The notes beneath the pieces were generated by a model that saw nothing but the letters and a program-made list of their open reading frames with translations, was not told the DNA's origin and searched no databases. A stretch of 63,603 nucleotides of DNA from Dimorphilus gyrociliatus. Its lineage: Eukaryota; Annelida; Polychaeta; Dinophilidae. Made by a program: the position numbers and the translations under genes. Within the stretch, counting starts at the first letter, position 1. Each line of letters opens with the position of its first letter. Shown in pieces: positions 32,843 through 43,038 of the stretch. Location: contig CAJFCJ010000095.1 of the NCBI GenBank assembly GCA_904063045.1, forward strand, positions 42,866-106,468, written 5' to 3'.

Positions 32843-34580
32843 TTATGTGTACCCAATCACCAATTTGTAAGTTGGAGGTTTTCTTGTAATAGCTCTATTA
32901 ACTCTATCTCTATATTCCTTCTTTTTTAGAACAGATTTGCAAAGTGCTGTTGCTCTAATTTCTTCAAGTTCATGTTTTCTATCAAATAAGAATTTTGTTG
33001 TTGGTTCTAATCTTGGAACTTCCATTAACAGGTCTAAAACATTTCTATTCTTCAATCCAAATAATATTTCATGTGGGTTTTGCCAGTGCTTCCAACTGGA
33101 ATTTGATTTAAACATGTCTGAATTAATGGTAACTGTCTTGTCCAATCTGTTAATTGTTCCATAACTACATGTTTATGTAGTGCTCTACGAATTTCCAAAT
33201 TCTTTCTTTCTACCATTCCATTACTTTGGCTATGGAATGCTGTTGTTTTAATTTTTCGTATTCCCATTGATGTCACCATTTCTGTAAAGATTTCCCCAAG
33301 AAAATTCCTTCCTTGATCTGTGAGAATTTCTTCTGGGATACCAATATTGGGAAATAGTTGAAAAACAAATGTTTAGAAATTTCCTCAGCTGTTTGAGTTT
33401 TTAGGGGAATATGGTTGGTAAATCTGGACATGTGGTCTATAATGACAAGTATATACTTGTAAGAATCATGTCCATCAGAGGTCCCATTATGTCCATAGCT
33501 ATTCTTTGCATTGGTAAAGTTGGGTGAGGTGTTTCAACCAACAGATGTTTGTTGCCTGGTGCTCTTAATTGCTCACAAAATTCACAACTCTTTATGTGAT
33601 CTTTAATTGTTTTCTTTAGCTTTGGGTGCCAGAAAGCTTGCTCCAAAGTGTGAATTGTTATGTCTACACCATAGTGCTCAAATAGTTGATGTTGATGAAT
33701 TTGTCCAAGTAAGTTGGTTAGAGTTGATAGTGGAATTACAAGTAGTGGTTGACAGCCATTTAGATACCATACAAGGTCTTCTTTTACAAACATAGATTCA
33801 ATAAAGTTTCCATATTCATTCAAAGACCCATTATCAATGTTTTCTCCTTCCAATTTGTCTACAACTTTCATTAGTGGAGTATCTAATACTTGTTCTCTAT
33901 AGAACTTTATTTCAACTGATGTGGCTTTTAGTTTCATAATCTGGGCTTGGATTTCAGTTATGTCTTCATCATAATCATTGTCTAGATTGTCATCTAAACA
34001 ATCATCTAATTCTTCTAAGTCCTCTGTATCAATATAAAAGCATTTAAGCATATCCTTTCTTTCTGCTAATTGGGGAACTGTATTGCCATTTTGTTTTTCT
34101 TCATTTAATCTTTCCTTAAGTAAATTACGAAAATCAATTACTTCATCAGTTTCACCAATTCTTGATATCCAGTCTGCTCTATTAGTTCTTCCTGGTATGT
34201 ATATTATTTCAAAATCCATATCCATAAGTGCCATCACCCATTTAACAGTACTTGTATTCAGTTTGTTTTGTACAAATGTTTGTACCAAATTTTGGTGATC
34301 AGTGTAGAGAAAAAATTTCTTATACTGTAGATAATGGGAGAATTTTTGTACTGCCCAATATACTGCAAAAGCCTCTTTTTGATAAGCTGCATATCTTAGT
34401 TGTGTATTGATTAGGAGCTTGGAAGCAAAAGAAATTGGTTTTCTTATTTTCTTTCCATCTTCTTCCCATTCTTGTTCTAGAACTGCACCAACTGCATAAT
34501 TAGAAGCATCTGTTGTTAAATAGAATGATTTAGTAAAGTCTGGCAGTTGAAGGATTGGGGCTCTGTCATTGCATTCCTTA
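32843..34580 (-). pseudogene. pol: RNase H and integrase part of pol, frameshifted
   Basis: 34580-34300 encodes the RNase H core ('TTDASNYAVGAVL', 'YTDHQNLVQTF') in the frame after a shift near 34585. 34288-33437 carries the integrase zinc finger (His, His, Cys, Cys in 'HQHQLFEHYG' and 'SCEFCEQL') and the start of the catalytic core ('MDIMGPL'). 33450-33290 is broken by shifts. 33279-33052 holds the 'FHSQSNGMVERKN' segment just before the third catalytic acid region, and 33145-32843 the C-terminal part. All pieces are in order, with at least three frame changes. Confidence 0.75.
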
Positions 34581-34585
34581 GTGTT

Positions 34586-36070
34586 TCATAAGCTTCCTCC
34601 TTTTTTTGTCCATTTCAGTTTTTCTGTCTTTTGGTGTACTTTTAATAATTCTCTCAAAGGTTTTGTGATTTTTGCAAAATCTTTAACAAATCTTCTATAA
34701 TAACCACAAAATGCCACAAAACTCAACAGAGTATTTGCAAACATAGGTAATTTGGCATCTTTTATTTTTTGAATCTTTTCAGGATCAGTTTCAATACCAT
34801 TCTGTGTAATTCTATGACCAAGGAATTGAACTGATTCTTGTAAGAATGCACATTTGCTCAGTTTAATTCTGAAGTCTTTTTCCTTGATTCTTTCCATAAG
34901 TTTCTGTAGAGCTACAAAGTGTTCTTCCAATGTTTTGGTAAAAACTATAATATCATCCATATAATTAATGCAGAAGTTTTCCAATCCATTAATAACAAAA
35001 TTTGCCATGATATAGCTGAAGTGTGAAGGTGCATTTGCCAAACCAAATGGCATGCGGTTGAATTCAAATAAACCAAATGGTGTAATAAAAGCAGTTTTCT
35101 CCTTATCTTCTTCTTTAATTGGAATATGATGAAATGCACTTGTTAAATCCAATATAGAAAAATATTTGTGGCCTCCTCCAAGCTTATCAAATAAATCTTC
35201 CTGATGTGGGATTGGATAACAATTCTTTTTTGATTGCTTGTTAAGTTTTCTGTAATCCACACACATTCTTAATGTTCCTTCTTTCTTTTTCACAAAAACA
35301 ATGGGTGAAGCCCATTGGCTTTTGCTTGCTCTAATTAGACCATTTTCCAATAATCCATTTAATTGATCCCTGCATTCCTGCTGTTTGTTGGGTGGCAATC
35401 TGTATGGTCTTTGTTTGAAAGGCTTTATATCTTCCAATAATTCAATTGCCATTGGTGGAACATCTGGTGAACCAATGTCATTCTGATTTGTAGCAATAAT
35501 ATCTTCATAATTCTTTATCATTTCTTTTAATTCTTCTCTGTTCTTGTCAAGATTATTTTTGGACACATGTAAATAATTGTCAATTTCTAGTGTATTTGAA
35601 TTAATATTGTGTACATTTTGATTAGACAAATGTTCAAATTCAATACTTTCCAACTGTAATTCTTCTATTTCAGGAGTAACTGGATTTTTCTTTTGTTCTT
35701 TTTGCACTTTGATAGTTATTCCATCTTCTAATTCTATGTATTGTGGTTTCATTTCCATTTCCATAGCCAAGTCTTCAGTTTCTTCTTCAGAGGAATTTAT
35801 GAGAATAACTGAGTCATTGTCAGACTTAGGTATATTTCCAGTCTCTTCATCAGATGAGTCTATAACCATTATGGAATCATTGTCAGACTCAATTGTGTTA
35901 CTGGTCTCTTCTTCAGATGAGTCTATAACAATCATTGAATCATTATCAGGCTCAGTTATGTTATCAAGCTCTTCCTCAGATGAGTCTATAACAATCATTG
36001 AACCATGATCAGAATCAGTTGAATCACTAATTTCATCTTCAGATGAGCTTGTACCATTGATTATATCCAA
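34586..36070 (-). CDS. pol: Reverse transcriptase part of pol
   Basis: The first about 150 codons are an acidic Ser/Asp/Glu-rich region made of four near-identical units ('MIVIDSSEEE'). The RT domain follows, with 'LRMCVDYRKLNKQ', 'FSILDLTSAFHHI', 'RMPFGLANAP', the catalytic 'YMDD' and 'FLGHRI', all Ty3/gypsy-like. The frame ends at a shift where RNase H begins. It overlaps the protease frame by about 10 bases. Confidence 0.85.
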   Translation of the reverse strand: MDIINGTSSSEDEISDSTDSDHGSMIVIDSSEEELDNITEPDNDSMIVIDSSEEETSNTIESDNDSIMVIDSSDEETGNIPKSDNDSVILINSSEEETEDLAMEMEMKPQYIELEDGITIKVQKEQKKNPVTPEIEELQLESIEFEHLSNQNVHNINSNTLEIDNYLHVSKNNLDKNREELKEMIKNYEDIIATNQNDIGSPDVPPMAIELLEDIKPFKQRPYRLPPNKQQECRDQLNGLLENGLIRASKSQWASPIVFVKKKEGTLRMCVDYRKLNKQSKKNCYPIPHQEDLFDKLGGGHKYFSILDLTSAFHHIPIKEEDKEKTAFITPFGLFEFNRMPFGLANAPSHFSYIMANFVINGLENFCINYMDDIIVFTKTLEEHFVALQKLMERIKEKDFRIKLSKCAFLQESVQFLGHRITQNGIETDPEKIQKIKDAKLPMFANTLLSFVAFCGYYRRFVKDFAKITKPLRELLKVHQKTEKLKWTKKGGSL

Positions 36071-36855
36071 ATCTGAGTCTGGGCTGTGATCTGATTCAAT
36101 ACTTGTTTCTGTATCATAATTTTCAGAAGTACTGGAACTTTCATCGTGCCATAATTGCTATTTGAATCAAAACCATTGAATCCCTCATAAACTATGCTTG
36201 AACCATGAGTGTTGCTTGTATCATAGCCAGTATCTGGATCAGTAACTTCCATTTCTGAGTCCACACTATCTGAAACTTCAGATGGAGTATCAAAAACTTC
36301 AGATGGAGTGTCAGAATCTTCAAAATACTGTCCCATCATTCCAACAGTTACTTTTTTTACACTGCCTTGTTTTCCAAATTTTGTTTGGTGATTTTCGTTA
36401 TATTGCAAAAACTTTCTAACTGGTTGTCCTTTTCTGATAAAGAATGGAAGAGAAACTTGTTTTGTTGCAAAATCAATAAGAGCTCCAGCATTTTCTAAGA
36501 AATCACAACCAAGTATTATAGCCATATCTAGTTTTTCCATAATAAAGAATTCTTGTTCCATAATTCTTCCATTAAATTGAATATTCAGTTTTGTTTTTCC
36601 TTTTGTCTTTAAAGCATTTCCCTCTGCTGAAGTGATGATTGGTAAGCCAGTAGTTTCTTTCTTGATGAATTTAGAATCCATTAACCTGATTTCTTTTTCT
36701 GTAATAAATGACAAAAGTGCTCCTGAATCACATAAAGCAATAACCTCTCTTCCATTATGATTTTTCATTCGAAATTGGAAATCTTTTCTGCCTTTTACCA
36801 AAGAAGTACACTTAAAATGTGCGATTTTCTCTTCTTTGAGATTAAATATTGCCAT
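36061..36855 (-). CDS. pro: Retroelement aspartic protease region
   Basis: Contains the retropepsin active-site triplet in 'ALCDSGALLSFI', then 'IILGCDFLENAGALIDF', the typical second motif. The C-terminal third is an acidic Ser/Thr-rich linker. It overlaps gag by about 60 bases in another frame, consistent with expression by frameshifting or with lesion. Confidence 0.75.
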   Translation of the reverse strand: MAIFNLKEEKIAHFKCTSLVKGRKDFQFRMKNHNGREVIALCDSGALLSFITEKEIRLMDSKFIKKETTGLPIITSAEGNALKTKGKTKLNIQFNGRIMEQEFFIMEKLDMAIILGCDFLENAGALIDFATKQVSLPFFIRKGQPVRKFLQYNENHQTKFGKQGSVKKVTVGMMGQYFEDSDTPSEVFDTPSEVSDSVDSEMEVTDPDTGYDTSNTHGSSIVYEGFNGFDSNSNYGTMKVPVLLKIMIQKQVLNQITAQTQIWI

Positions 36856-37895
36856 TCTTCCTTTAGAAATTTCAGTTTCATTAGGTTCATCAGTCCAACA
36901 TGTATTAGTCTGTTAAAGCTGCCTTTTTCATTATTTCCTGCATTTCCATTTCTTTGTTGTTGAAATCTATTTTGAGAAAAAGGTTTAAATGTATGTTCAT
37001 TTTGATTTGAGTTACTCTGATTGTTGTCAAATCTCCTTTTGTACTGTTTGAATTCATTTTCGCTTTCTTTTCTTGCATTATCAAAAAATATTTCTGCTCT
37101 TTTTGCCAATTTAATATACTGATTAACTGAGTTAATCTTTCCATCTTTTTCCACATGATTAACAATTTTTCCTTTAAGACCATTCCTGAATACAGTTAAC
37201 AGTTGAAGTTCTCTAACTCTTTCAGTAACACAAGCCATTTCAGTAGTATTGAATGGTAGGAATTTTTCCACAAGTTCTTTACTTCTTCTAACAAAACTTT
37301 GGACAGTTTCATCATTGAACTGTCTCAATCTATCAATTTCTTTTTTGTAAGCCATAGGATCTGGATTAAATTCTTCATCCAATGCATCCCAAATTTCATT
37401 TTCATTTGCCATGGAGGGTAAACTTTCAATAACATCTCTGGCTCTTCCAGTAGTGATTTTCTCAGCATTCGAACTCTTTCTCTTCTGTATCCCAAAGGTT
37501 TAATTCACAAGCTGTTTGAAAGTTCCTCTTAAAGGCCCAAGTATCTTTGCTACCAAATAGGGTCTCAGCAAAGTAGTATTAGGTTTCTCATTAGCATCAA
37601 TTAGAAGACTTGCAATTGTCTTTTCCAAAGCATTATCTTGAATGCCATCATAACTGAATTTTGGTTGAGTAGGATCAGGATTAAACCATACCTTCAGGAA
37701 TTGTAGCTGCCCCAGTCATCAAATGGTACTTTAAAAAGCTATTACCATCAACTTTGGCTCCACTACTTTTAATTCTCAACATTAATTCATTAATTTTTGA
37801 AAGATACTCATCTACTTCCTTGCTCTGGCTTTGTCATCTTCATAAACCAAAATAACATTCATTGAAGTAGCATTGTGGGCTGTCGACTGCGCCAT
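36795..37895 (-). pseudogene. gag: gag, frameshifted in its N-terminal third
   Basis: The ATG at 37893-37895 opens 'MAQSTAHNATSMNVILVY', which shifts frame near 37830 and again before 37412. From 37412 the frame is open for 205 codons and shows the gypsy-type gag pattern ('FVRRSKELVEKFLPF', 'LLTVFRNGLKGKI') with an Asn/Gln-rich C-terminus. No CCHC knuckle is visible. The shifts are within 600 bases of the assembly gap and may be artefacts. Confidence 0.65.
37878..37894 (-). promoter_or_regulatory. Primer-binding site complementary to tRNA-Ser, overlapping the gag start
   Basis: On the minus strand TGGCGCAGTCGACAG begins 4 bases after the LTR end. Its first 11 bases are the complement of the 3' end (CGACTGCG-CCA) found in metazoan tRNA-Ser(AGA/TGA). 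It overlaps the gag ATG (A-TGG). Confidence 0.65.
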
Positions 37896-37898
37896 ATT

Positions 37899-38068
37899 TG
37901 TACTTGTTGTATTGTAATGTAGGAATTTCTGGTTCGTCACAACAATGAATCGTCCTTTCCAATCATTTACAACTTGCCAAAGTACTGTCCAAATAGAACC
38001 TTTAAAGTTCGTCCCAAAATAGTCCTAACAAAGGCAAATTTCGGTAGAAATTGATTAACAAAAACACC
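37899..38068 (-). repeat. 5' LTR, partial (170 bp, remainder in the gap)
   Basis: Matches 29246-29420 with many one-base insertions or deletions, more than expected between two LTRs of an element with long open frames. Confidence 0.85.
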
Positions 38069-39035
38069 NNNNNNNNNNNNNNNNNNNNNNNNNNNNNNNN
38101 NNNNNNNNNNNNNNNNNNNNNNNNNNNNNNNNNNNNNNNNNNNNNNNNNNNNNNNNNNNNNNNNNNNNNNNNNNNNNNNNNNNNNNNNNNNNNNNNNNNN
38201 NNNNNNNNNNNNNNNNNNNNNNNNNNNNNNNNNNNNNNNNNNNNNNNNNNNNNNNNNNNNNNNNNNNNNNNNNNNNNNNNNNNNNNNNNNNNNNNNNNNN
38301 NNNNNNNNNNNNNNNNNNNNNNNNNNNNNNNNNNNNNNNNNNNNNNNNNNNNNNNNNNNNNNNNNNNNNNNNNNNNNNNNNNNNNNNNNNNNNNNNNNNN
38401 NNNNNNNNNNNNNNNNNNNNNNNNNNNNNNNNNNNNNNNNNNNNNNNNNNNNNNNNNNNNNNNNNNNNNNNNNNNNNNNNNNNNNNNNNNNNNNNNNNNN
38501 NNNNNNNNNNNNNNNNNNNNNNNNNNNNNNNNNNNNNNNNNNNNNNNNNNNNNNNNNNNNNNNNNNNNNNNNNNNNNNNNNNNNNNNNNNNNNNNNNNNN
38601 NNNNNNNNNNNNNNNNNNNNNNNNNNNNNNNNNNNNNNNNNNNNNNNNNNNNNNNNNNNNNNNNNNNNNNNNNNNNNNNNNNNNNNNNNNNNNNNNNNNN
38701 NNNNNNNNNNNNNNNNNNNNNNNNNNNNNNNNNNNNNNNNNNNNNNNNNNNNNNNNNNNNNNNNNNNNNNNNNNNNNNNNNNNNNNNNNNNNNNNNNNNN
38801 NNNNNNNNNNNNNNNNNNNNNNNNNNNNNNNNNNNNNNNNNNNNNNNNNNNNNNNNNNNNNNNNNNNNNNNNNNNNNNNNNNNNNNNNNNNNNNNNNNNN
38901 NNNNNNNNNNNNNNNNNNNNNNNNNNNNNNNNNNNNNNNNNNNNNNNNNNNNNNNNNNNNNNNNNNNNNNNNNNNNNNNNNNNNNNNNNNNNNNNNNNNN
39001 NNNNNNNNNNNNNNNNNNNNNNNNNNNNNNNNNNN
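38069..39035. other. Assembly gap (967 N)
   Basis: Unknown bases. A 935-bp LTR would need about 765 more bases here. The remainder should contain the insertion flank and the 5' part of the TSP1 gene. Confidence 1.
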
Positions 39036-40401
39036 GAGGTTGGTCAACATGGTCGGATTGGAGTTCTTGCGAACCATCCTGCGGAGATGGTCTTCGAATT
39101 CGTACAAGAAATTGCGATAGTCCACCTCCAATGAACGGAGGTGACGATTGTCCCGGAAGTTCGGTTGACGTTGATATATGTTTAAATCCTCCTTGTAACG
39201 TGGCAAATTCTCAATCGTCTATGGTAAGTATAGTAAGAAATACGAGAATTCCAGAGGGAAGAGTAAAATGGCAAGTAATTTCAACAGAACAAGGAAATTT
39301 TTTTAACACAACAACAAATTCATTGAATGTTGAACAACAAGGATTTTTCTTTACATCAATATCAATTTCAACAAGAAATTCACACTCAGCTAATCTAATA
39401 ATGAAAGATTTTGGTGTTGACATTGCCCTTTCAAGGTTAACTGTACAAACTTCTATATCAGCTACATCGGATATATCAGCTAGATCTGGATTATTTTCAC
39501 TTACGCCTCTATTTAATCCATACATTTACAATGATTTTCTTACTCCAATAGCAAGTTCAACTTCCGGTCAACATATGTCGTGGACTACGTTTCGTTATGA
39601 GACAAACAATGGTTTTTTTGTTGGTAGAGTTACATCATCAAACGGGACTACTGGTTTATTACCGTTTGAAAGAGTTGTAACGTTAAGAGGAGTTGTGCCA
39701 ACAGCCGATAAAAGACAGTTAAGAATTTCGACCAGCGGTCTATACTATATAAACATTGGTATAGGCTTCAATGCTAAAGAAAAGGCGTGGTTAACGCTGG
39801 ACATTAACAATCGTAACAACAAATCCGAATTATCTATTATAAGAAATCATAGAGCCCTTAACGCCTTTGATCAAGCGTCCAGAGGATTTATTATCCAATT
39901 AAACGCTGGCGATAATATTGGTTTAAAACTATTGGAAGGTGAATCGAGGTCAACAAACTATTTGGAAACTTATTTAACAGGTTTCCAATTGGATACATCC
40001 CAAAATAGGCCTATATTTTTTGCCTATAAAACAAAAAGCGTTAATAACGTAGTTAGAAGGAGAATATTATTTGAAGATATATCAATTGACACAACTTCAT
40101 CATGGAGTGCGAATGATCGTTCGTACAAAGTACCAAAAACTGGACTCTACTATGCCGACGTCTCTATTGGATTATATCCACAACGTTTTGGAATTGTCTA
40201 TATAACTGTTAATTTTAATATAAGATTAATATTATGGCGTCAAGTAACAATTCATACGTCATACGATACAGTCAGTAGAGGCGGTTAATACAACTGCAAC
40301 AAGGACAATCTGTTGCAGTTGAATTATTGCAATCTATCTACAGTGAAAATAATATTAAATTAACTTCGTTCGCTTTGTTCTATGTTTCTGAGTTGGAATA
40401 A
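39036..40401 (+). CDS. TSP1 domain plus three C1q/TNF-like domains (partial, one frameshift)
   Basis: The frame enters from the gap. Residues 1-54 after the gap are a thrombospondin type-1 repeat ('GWSTWSDWSSC', CxxxCG, terminal 'NPPC'). Three jelly-roll segments of about 125 residues follow, each with C1q landmarks: 'TSGLYYINIGIGF' and 'IIQLNAGDNIGLKL' in the second, 'KTGLYYADVSIGL' in the third. The main frame stops at 40286-40288. One base shift restores 'LIQLQQGQSVAVELL' and 'FALFYVSELE', ending at the TAA at 40399-40401, the normal end of a C1q fold. The protein is likely secreted and oligomeric. TSP1-C1q combinations are used in recognition or adhesion, so this is a candidate pattern-recognition protein. 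Confidence 0.8.
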
Positions 40402-41765
40402 AATTTTTTTTTTCATATTTTGGAAATTTCAATGCACAAACACACATACATTTATTATTACATAATCTTGTAATAAGTAGTATTAATAACGCCATCTATC
40501 GGATATAATATATGTACTAAAAACATGTATGGTATTGGTTATTTTCAAAAAGTATTCCAACTATATTCGTTCGGTGTCCATTCTAGACTCCAAAATGTAT
40601 GTAAAATAACTAAAAGATCTTATTTTTATATTTTTGAGAAAAAATTCCTATATATTGAAAATTATAGGAAAAAGTTACTCTGCTACTATACCTGTTGGTG
40701 CTGGTGATAAAGTATTTAAATACTTCTGTAGCGAAGATGGATGGGGAATTGGAATGTTTTTGTAATAAATCTGTACAGTTGATAAATATTTCTACGAAAT
40801 CAAGAAAATTTTCCAATGTGAAGAATTTGAATTTCCTAAAGTTTATTATAGTTACAAAAAATCAATATTATCGAATATTCATGCTATTAATTGATCATTA
40901 GCATAATAGATGTTTGTTGGAGATATCTACAGTTTTACCTTAATGATTAATCCCAAGTTAGTGGTATATTAAATAAATTCATTAAATTGTCCTTGACCTT
41001 TACTTAATACTTACAAAATTCTTGAAACGATGATTCCGGAAATGAAAGAAAAGTATCAAAACAGCAATGGAATTTTCAAAGTTATCTGTGAATCATACTG
41101 CTTAGATTGACATAGAAATCTTATATTTAAGTATCTAATTCAAACATGCAAAATATTTCTGTGATTCTTTTGGAGGTGTTGTGAAATATTTTAAAATATT
41201 TTTTTCATGCCTTTCTATGTTTTCAATAAACCATTTAAAAGACAACTTTCAACACATGCCAATGACTAAACTTTATAAATCACTCCTGCACTTAAAATAC
41301 AATATGCTAAGAGAGAGAGAGAGGCATGGAGAGAGGGGGATGTAATTCTAAAATATAGGCTTATTTTTTTTAATTAATTTCTTTAGTTGTCTAAGCTTTA
41401 AAATTATCGTTTTTCTTAATGAATGATGTTCTATTATGCACTAGGCTTAAAGTATAATGCATATTCATTTTGTAAGGTAAATTTCCTCTCCCCAAGTAAC
41501 TAACTCTATATTAACATTGAACTAGGAACAATTTGGCAACCTGCCTATACACAGTTACATAGTAAATCTTTCTCATGACATTCAAATGTGCTTTACATAA
41601 AGTAATTCCGTCAATACGTCATTTTGCAACATTTTAAAAAGATAATATAACATTCATCTAGAATAAAACTAGGTGGCGCTCTGAATCTTTTATAAAAAAA
41701 AAACTTTTTTGTATAAAAGTTCAACCTTAAATCTTTAAATTAGGACAAAATTTTGAATCACTAAA
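40402..41765. other. Intergenic with (GA)n and two GGCG-core motifs
   Basis: CGCCATCTAT at 40490-40499 and CTAGGTGGCGCTCT at 41669-41682 are strikingly G+C-rich here and resemble CTCF-type cores. (GA)n lies at 41311-41326. No gene was recognised; the short ORFs in both strands lack features. Confidence 0.4.
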
Positions 41766-42476
41766 ATGACATCATTTAGAGAAGATTATAACAATGAAGA
41801 ATGGCCTGAAAATTTTATAAACAATTGGAGACAACCTGATATAGAGAATTTCGCAAATTTATTTCAACTTCATAGATTTATAAAGAGTTTGACAAAAAGT
41901 GGTAAATATTTGGAAATTGGGAGTGGTCCTTCACCTATTGGAATTTTTTCAGCGAGTATCAAATTCGATGACATTACATTATCCGACTTCTCTGATGTTA
42001 ATATCGACTGCTTGAAAAAATGGAAAACTGTAGATGACCTAGACAACATAAGAACTTTGGTTCAGTATGTTTCAGCTTTAGAAGGTCGTGATATTAACGA
42101 AATGAATGAAAATGCATTGAAAAGTGTTAAGAAAATTTCACAGTCGGATTTGCTCAATCATCAAATAATACCAAATGACGATAGTAAGTATGATGTAATC
42201 TCCATGAATTTCGTGTTGCTGTCTGCTTGTAAAACAGAGGAAGATTTGATGAAGTCGTTAAAAAATGTATACAATAAATTGAATCCAGGTGGCGTATTAT
42301 ACGATTACGGAGCTGTAAAACAGCAAAATTATCAAGTAGGGGAAAAAACATTTGCTCATTATTGCATTGATTCAGACAAACTTGTAAATATTGTAGAAGA
42401 AGTTGGCTTCAAAGTATCATCGTACGGAAAGTTTGTCATGAGTGTTCCAACATATTTTTTTATAGCCAGTTGCTGA
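41766..42476 (+). CDS. NNMT/PNMT/TEMT-type small-molecule N-methyltransferase
   Basis: A complete single-exon frame of 236 aa. Family landmarks: N-terminal 'FREDYNNEEWPENF' with paired Tyr region, the SAM-binding 'YLEIGSGPSPIGIFSA' (residues about 56-71), the acidic loop 'ITLSDFSDVN', 'YDVISMNFVLLSACKT' and 'LNPGGVLYDYGAV'. Nicotinamide, phenylethanolamine and thioether methyltransferases are cytosolic and transfer methyl from SAM to an amine, pyridine or thioether; the substrate here cannot be told. The length is slightly below the usual 260-280, mostly in the N-terminal lid. It is flanked by GGCG-core motifs at 41669 and 45982. Confidence 0.85.
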   Translation: MTSFREDYNNEEWPENFINNWRQPDIENFANLFQLHRFIKSLTKSGKYLEIGSGPSPIGIFSASIKFDDITLSDFSDVNIDCLKKWKTVDDLDNIRTLVQYVSALEGRDINEMNENALKSVKKISQSDLLNHQIIPNDDSKYDVISMNFVLLSACKTEEDLMKSLKNVYNKLNPGGVLYDYGAVKQQNYQVGEKTFAHYCIDSDKLVNIVEEVGFKVSSYGKFVMSVPTYFFIASC

Positions 42477-43038
42477 ATAAAATTCCAAATAATCAATATT
42501 AATTTAACATAGATATTGGAAGAAGAAAAGTGTTCCTGAGTTTATCATGTGGGAAAAGTTTCTCCTGCTCCCATTTAACATTCTTTGTTTATTAGTCAAT
42601 AACTGCCAGATATTAATTAATCATAAATTCTCTAAACTTATTAAATATACATTCAAAGCATTCTTTAATATACTGCCAGATGATTTTATCCAAAAACAGT
42701 TAAATTTAATTGAATCTACAAACTTCAACTATTTCAAGAGTATGACCTACTTTCTTTTGCCATTGAAATCTCCTTGCTTTAATCAAAAATATTTAAAGAT
42801 ATGTAAATTTTCTGCTTTCATTGTACAAAGTTAATCATTGAACAGCATAGAATTTTTGATAATTGAATATTCAAAGTATATCCTACAATACTTCTATATT
42901 TATCCAAACTCTAGTTGAGGTCAATGACATTAAAGTAGAATTTTACAAGACTTTTTTTGAAAGCTGAACTCTGAAAATGTGGGTAAAAAATTTGAAAGCC
43001 AAAACATTCTATTGAGATTCTTTACCTTAGAAAATTGA
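42477..43038. other. Spacer between the methyltransferase and GPCR genes
   Basis: A 95-codon ORF (42547-42834) is hydrophobic and without family features, and is probably chance. It should contain the 3' UTRs of two convergent genes. Confidence 0.4.

Larger units (their letters stand above)
29246..38068 (-). mobile_element. Ty3/gypsy-type LTR retroelement with env (errantivirus-like), 5' LTR running into the gap
   Basis: Read from high to low coordinates: partial 5' LTR (37899-38068, the rest lost in the gap), tRNA-Ser-type primer-binding site, gag, protease, reverse transcriptase/RNase H, integrase, env, polypurine tract and 3' LTR (29246-30180). LTR ends are TGTAC...GTACA. The gene order with integrase after RNase H, and a separate env, is that of invertebrate env-bearing gypsy elements. 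The protease and RT frames and the env frame are long and open; gag and integrase are broken by shifts. Those in gag lie close to the gap, where the two LTR copies also differ by many single-base indels, so part of the damage is probably assembly error. Confidence 0.9.

Noticed and set aside
38051-40288. A 745-codon ORF starting before the gap, and a 383-codon minus ORF at 38055-39206
   Set aside because: Both run through 967 unknown bases; only the plus-strand part after 39035 shows real protein features.
40610-40901. Overlapping ORFs 3' of the C1q gene
   Set aside because: Opposite-strand overlapping frames of A+T-rich DNA without family features.
42547-42834. 95-codon ORF after the methyltransferase
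   Set aside because: Low-complexity hydrophobic composition, no motif and no splice sites, in a spacer between two convergent genes.
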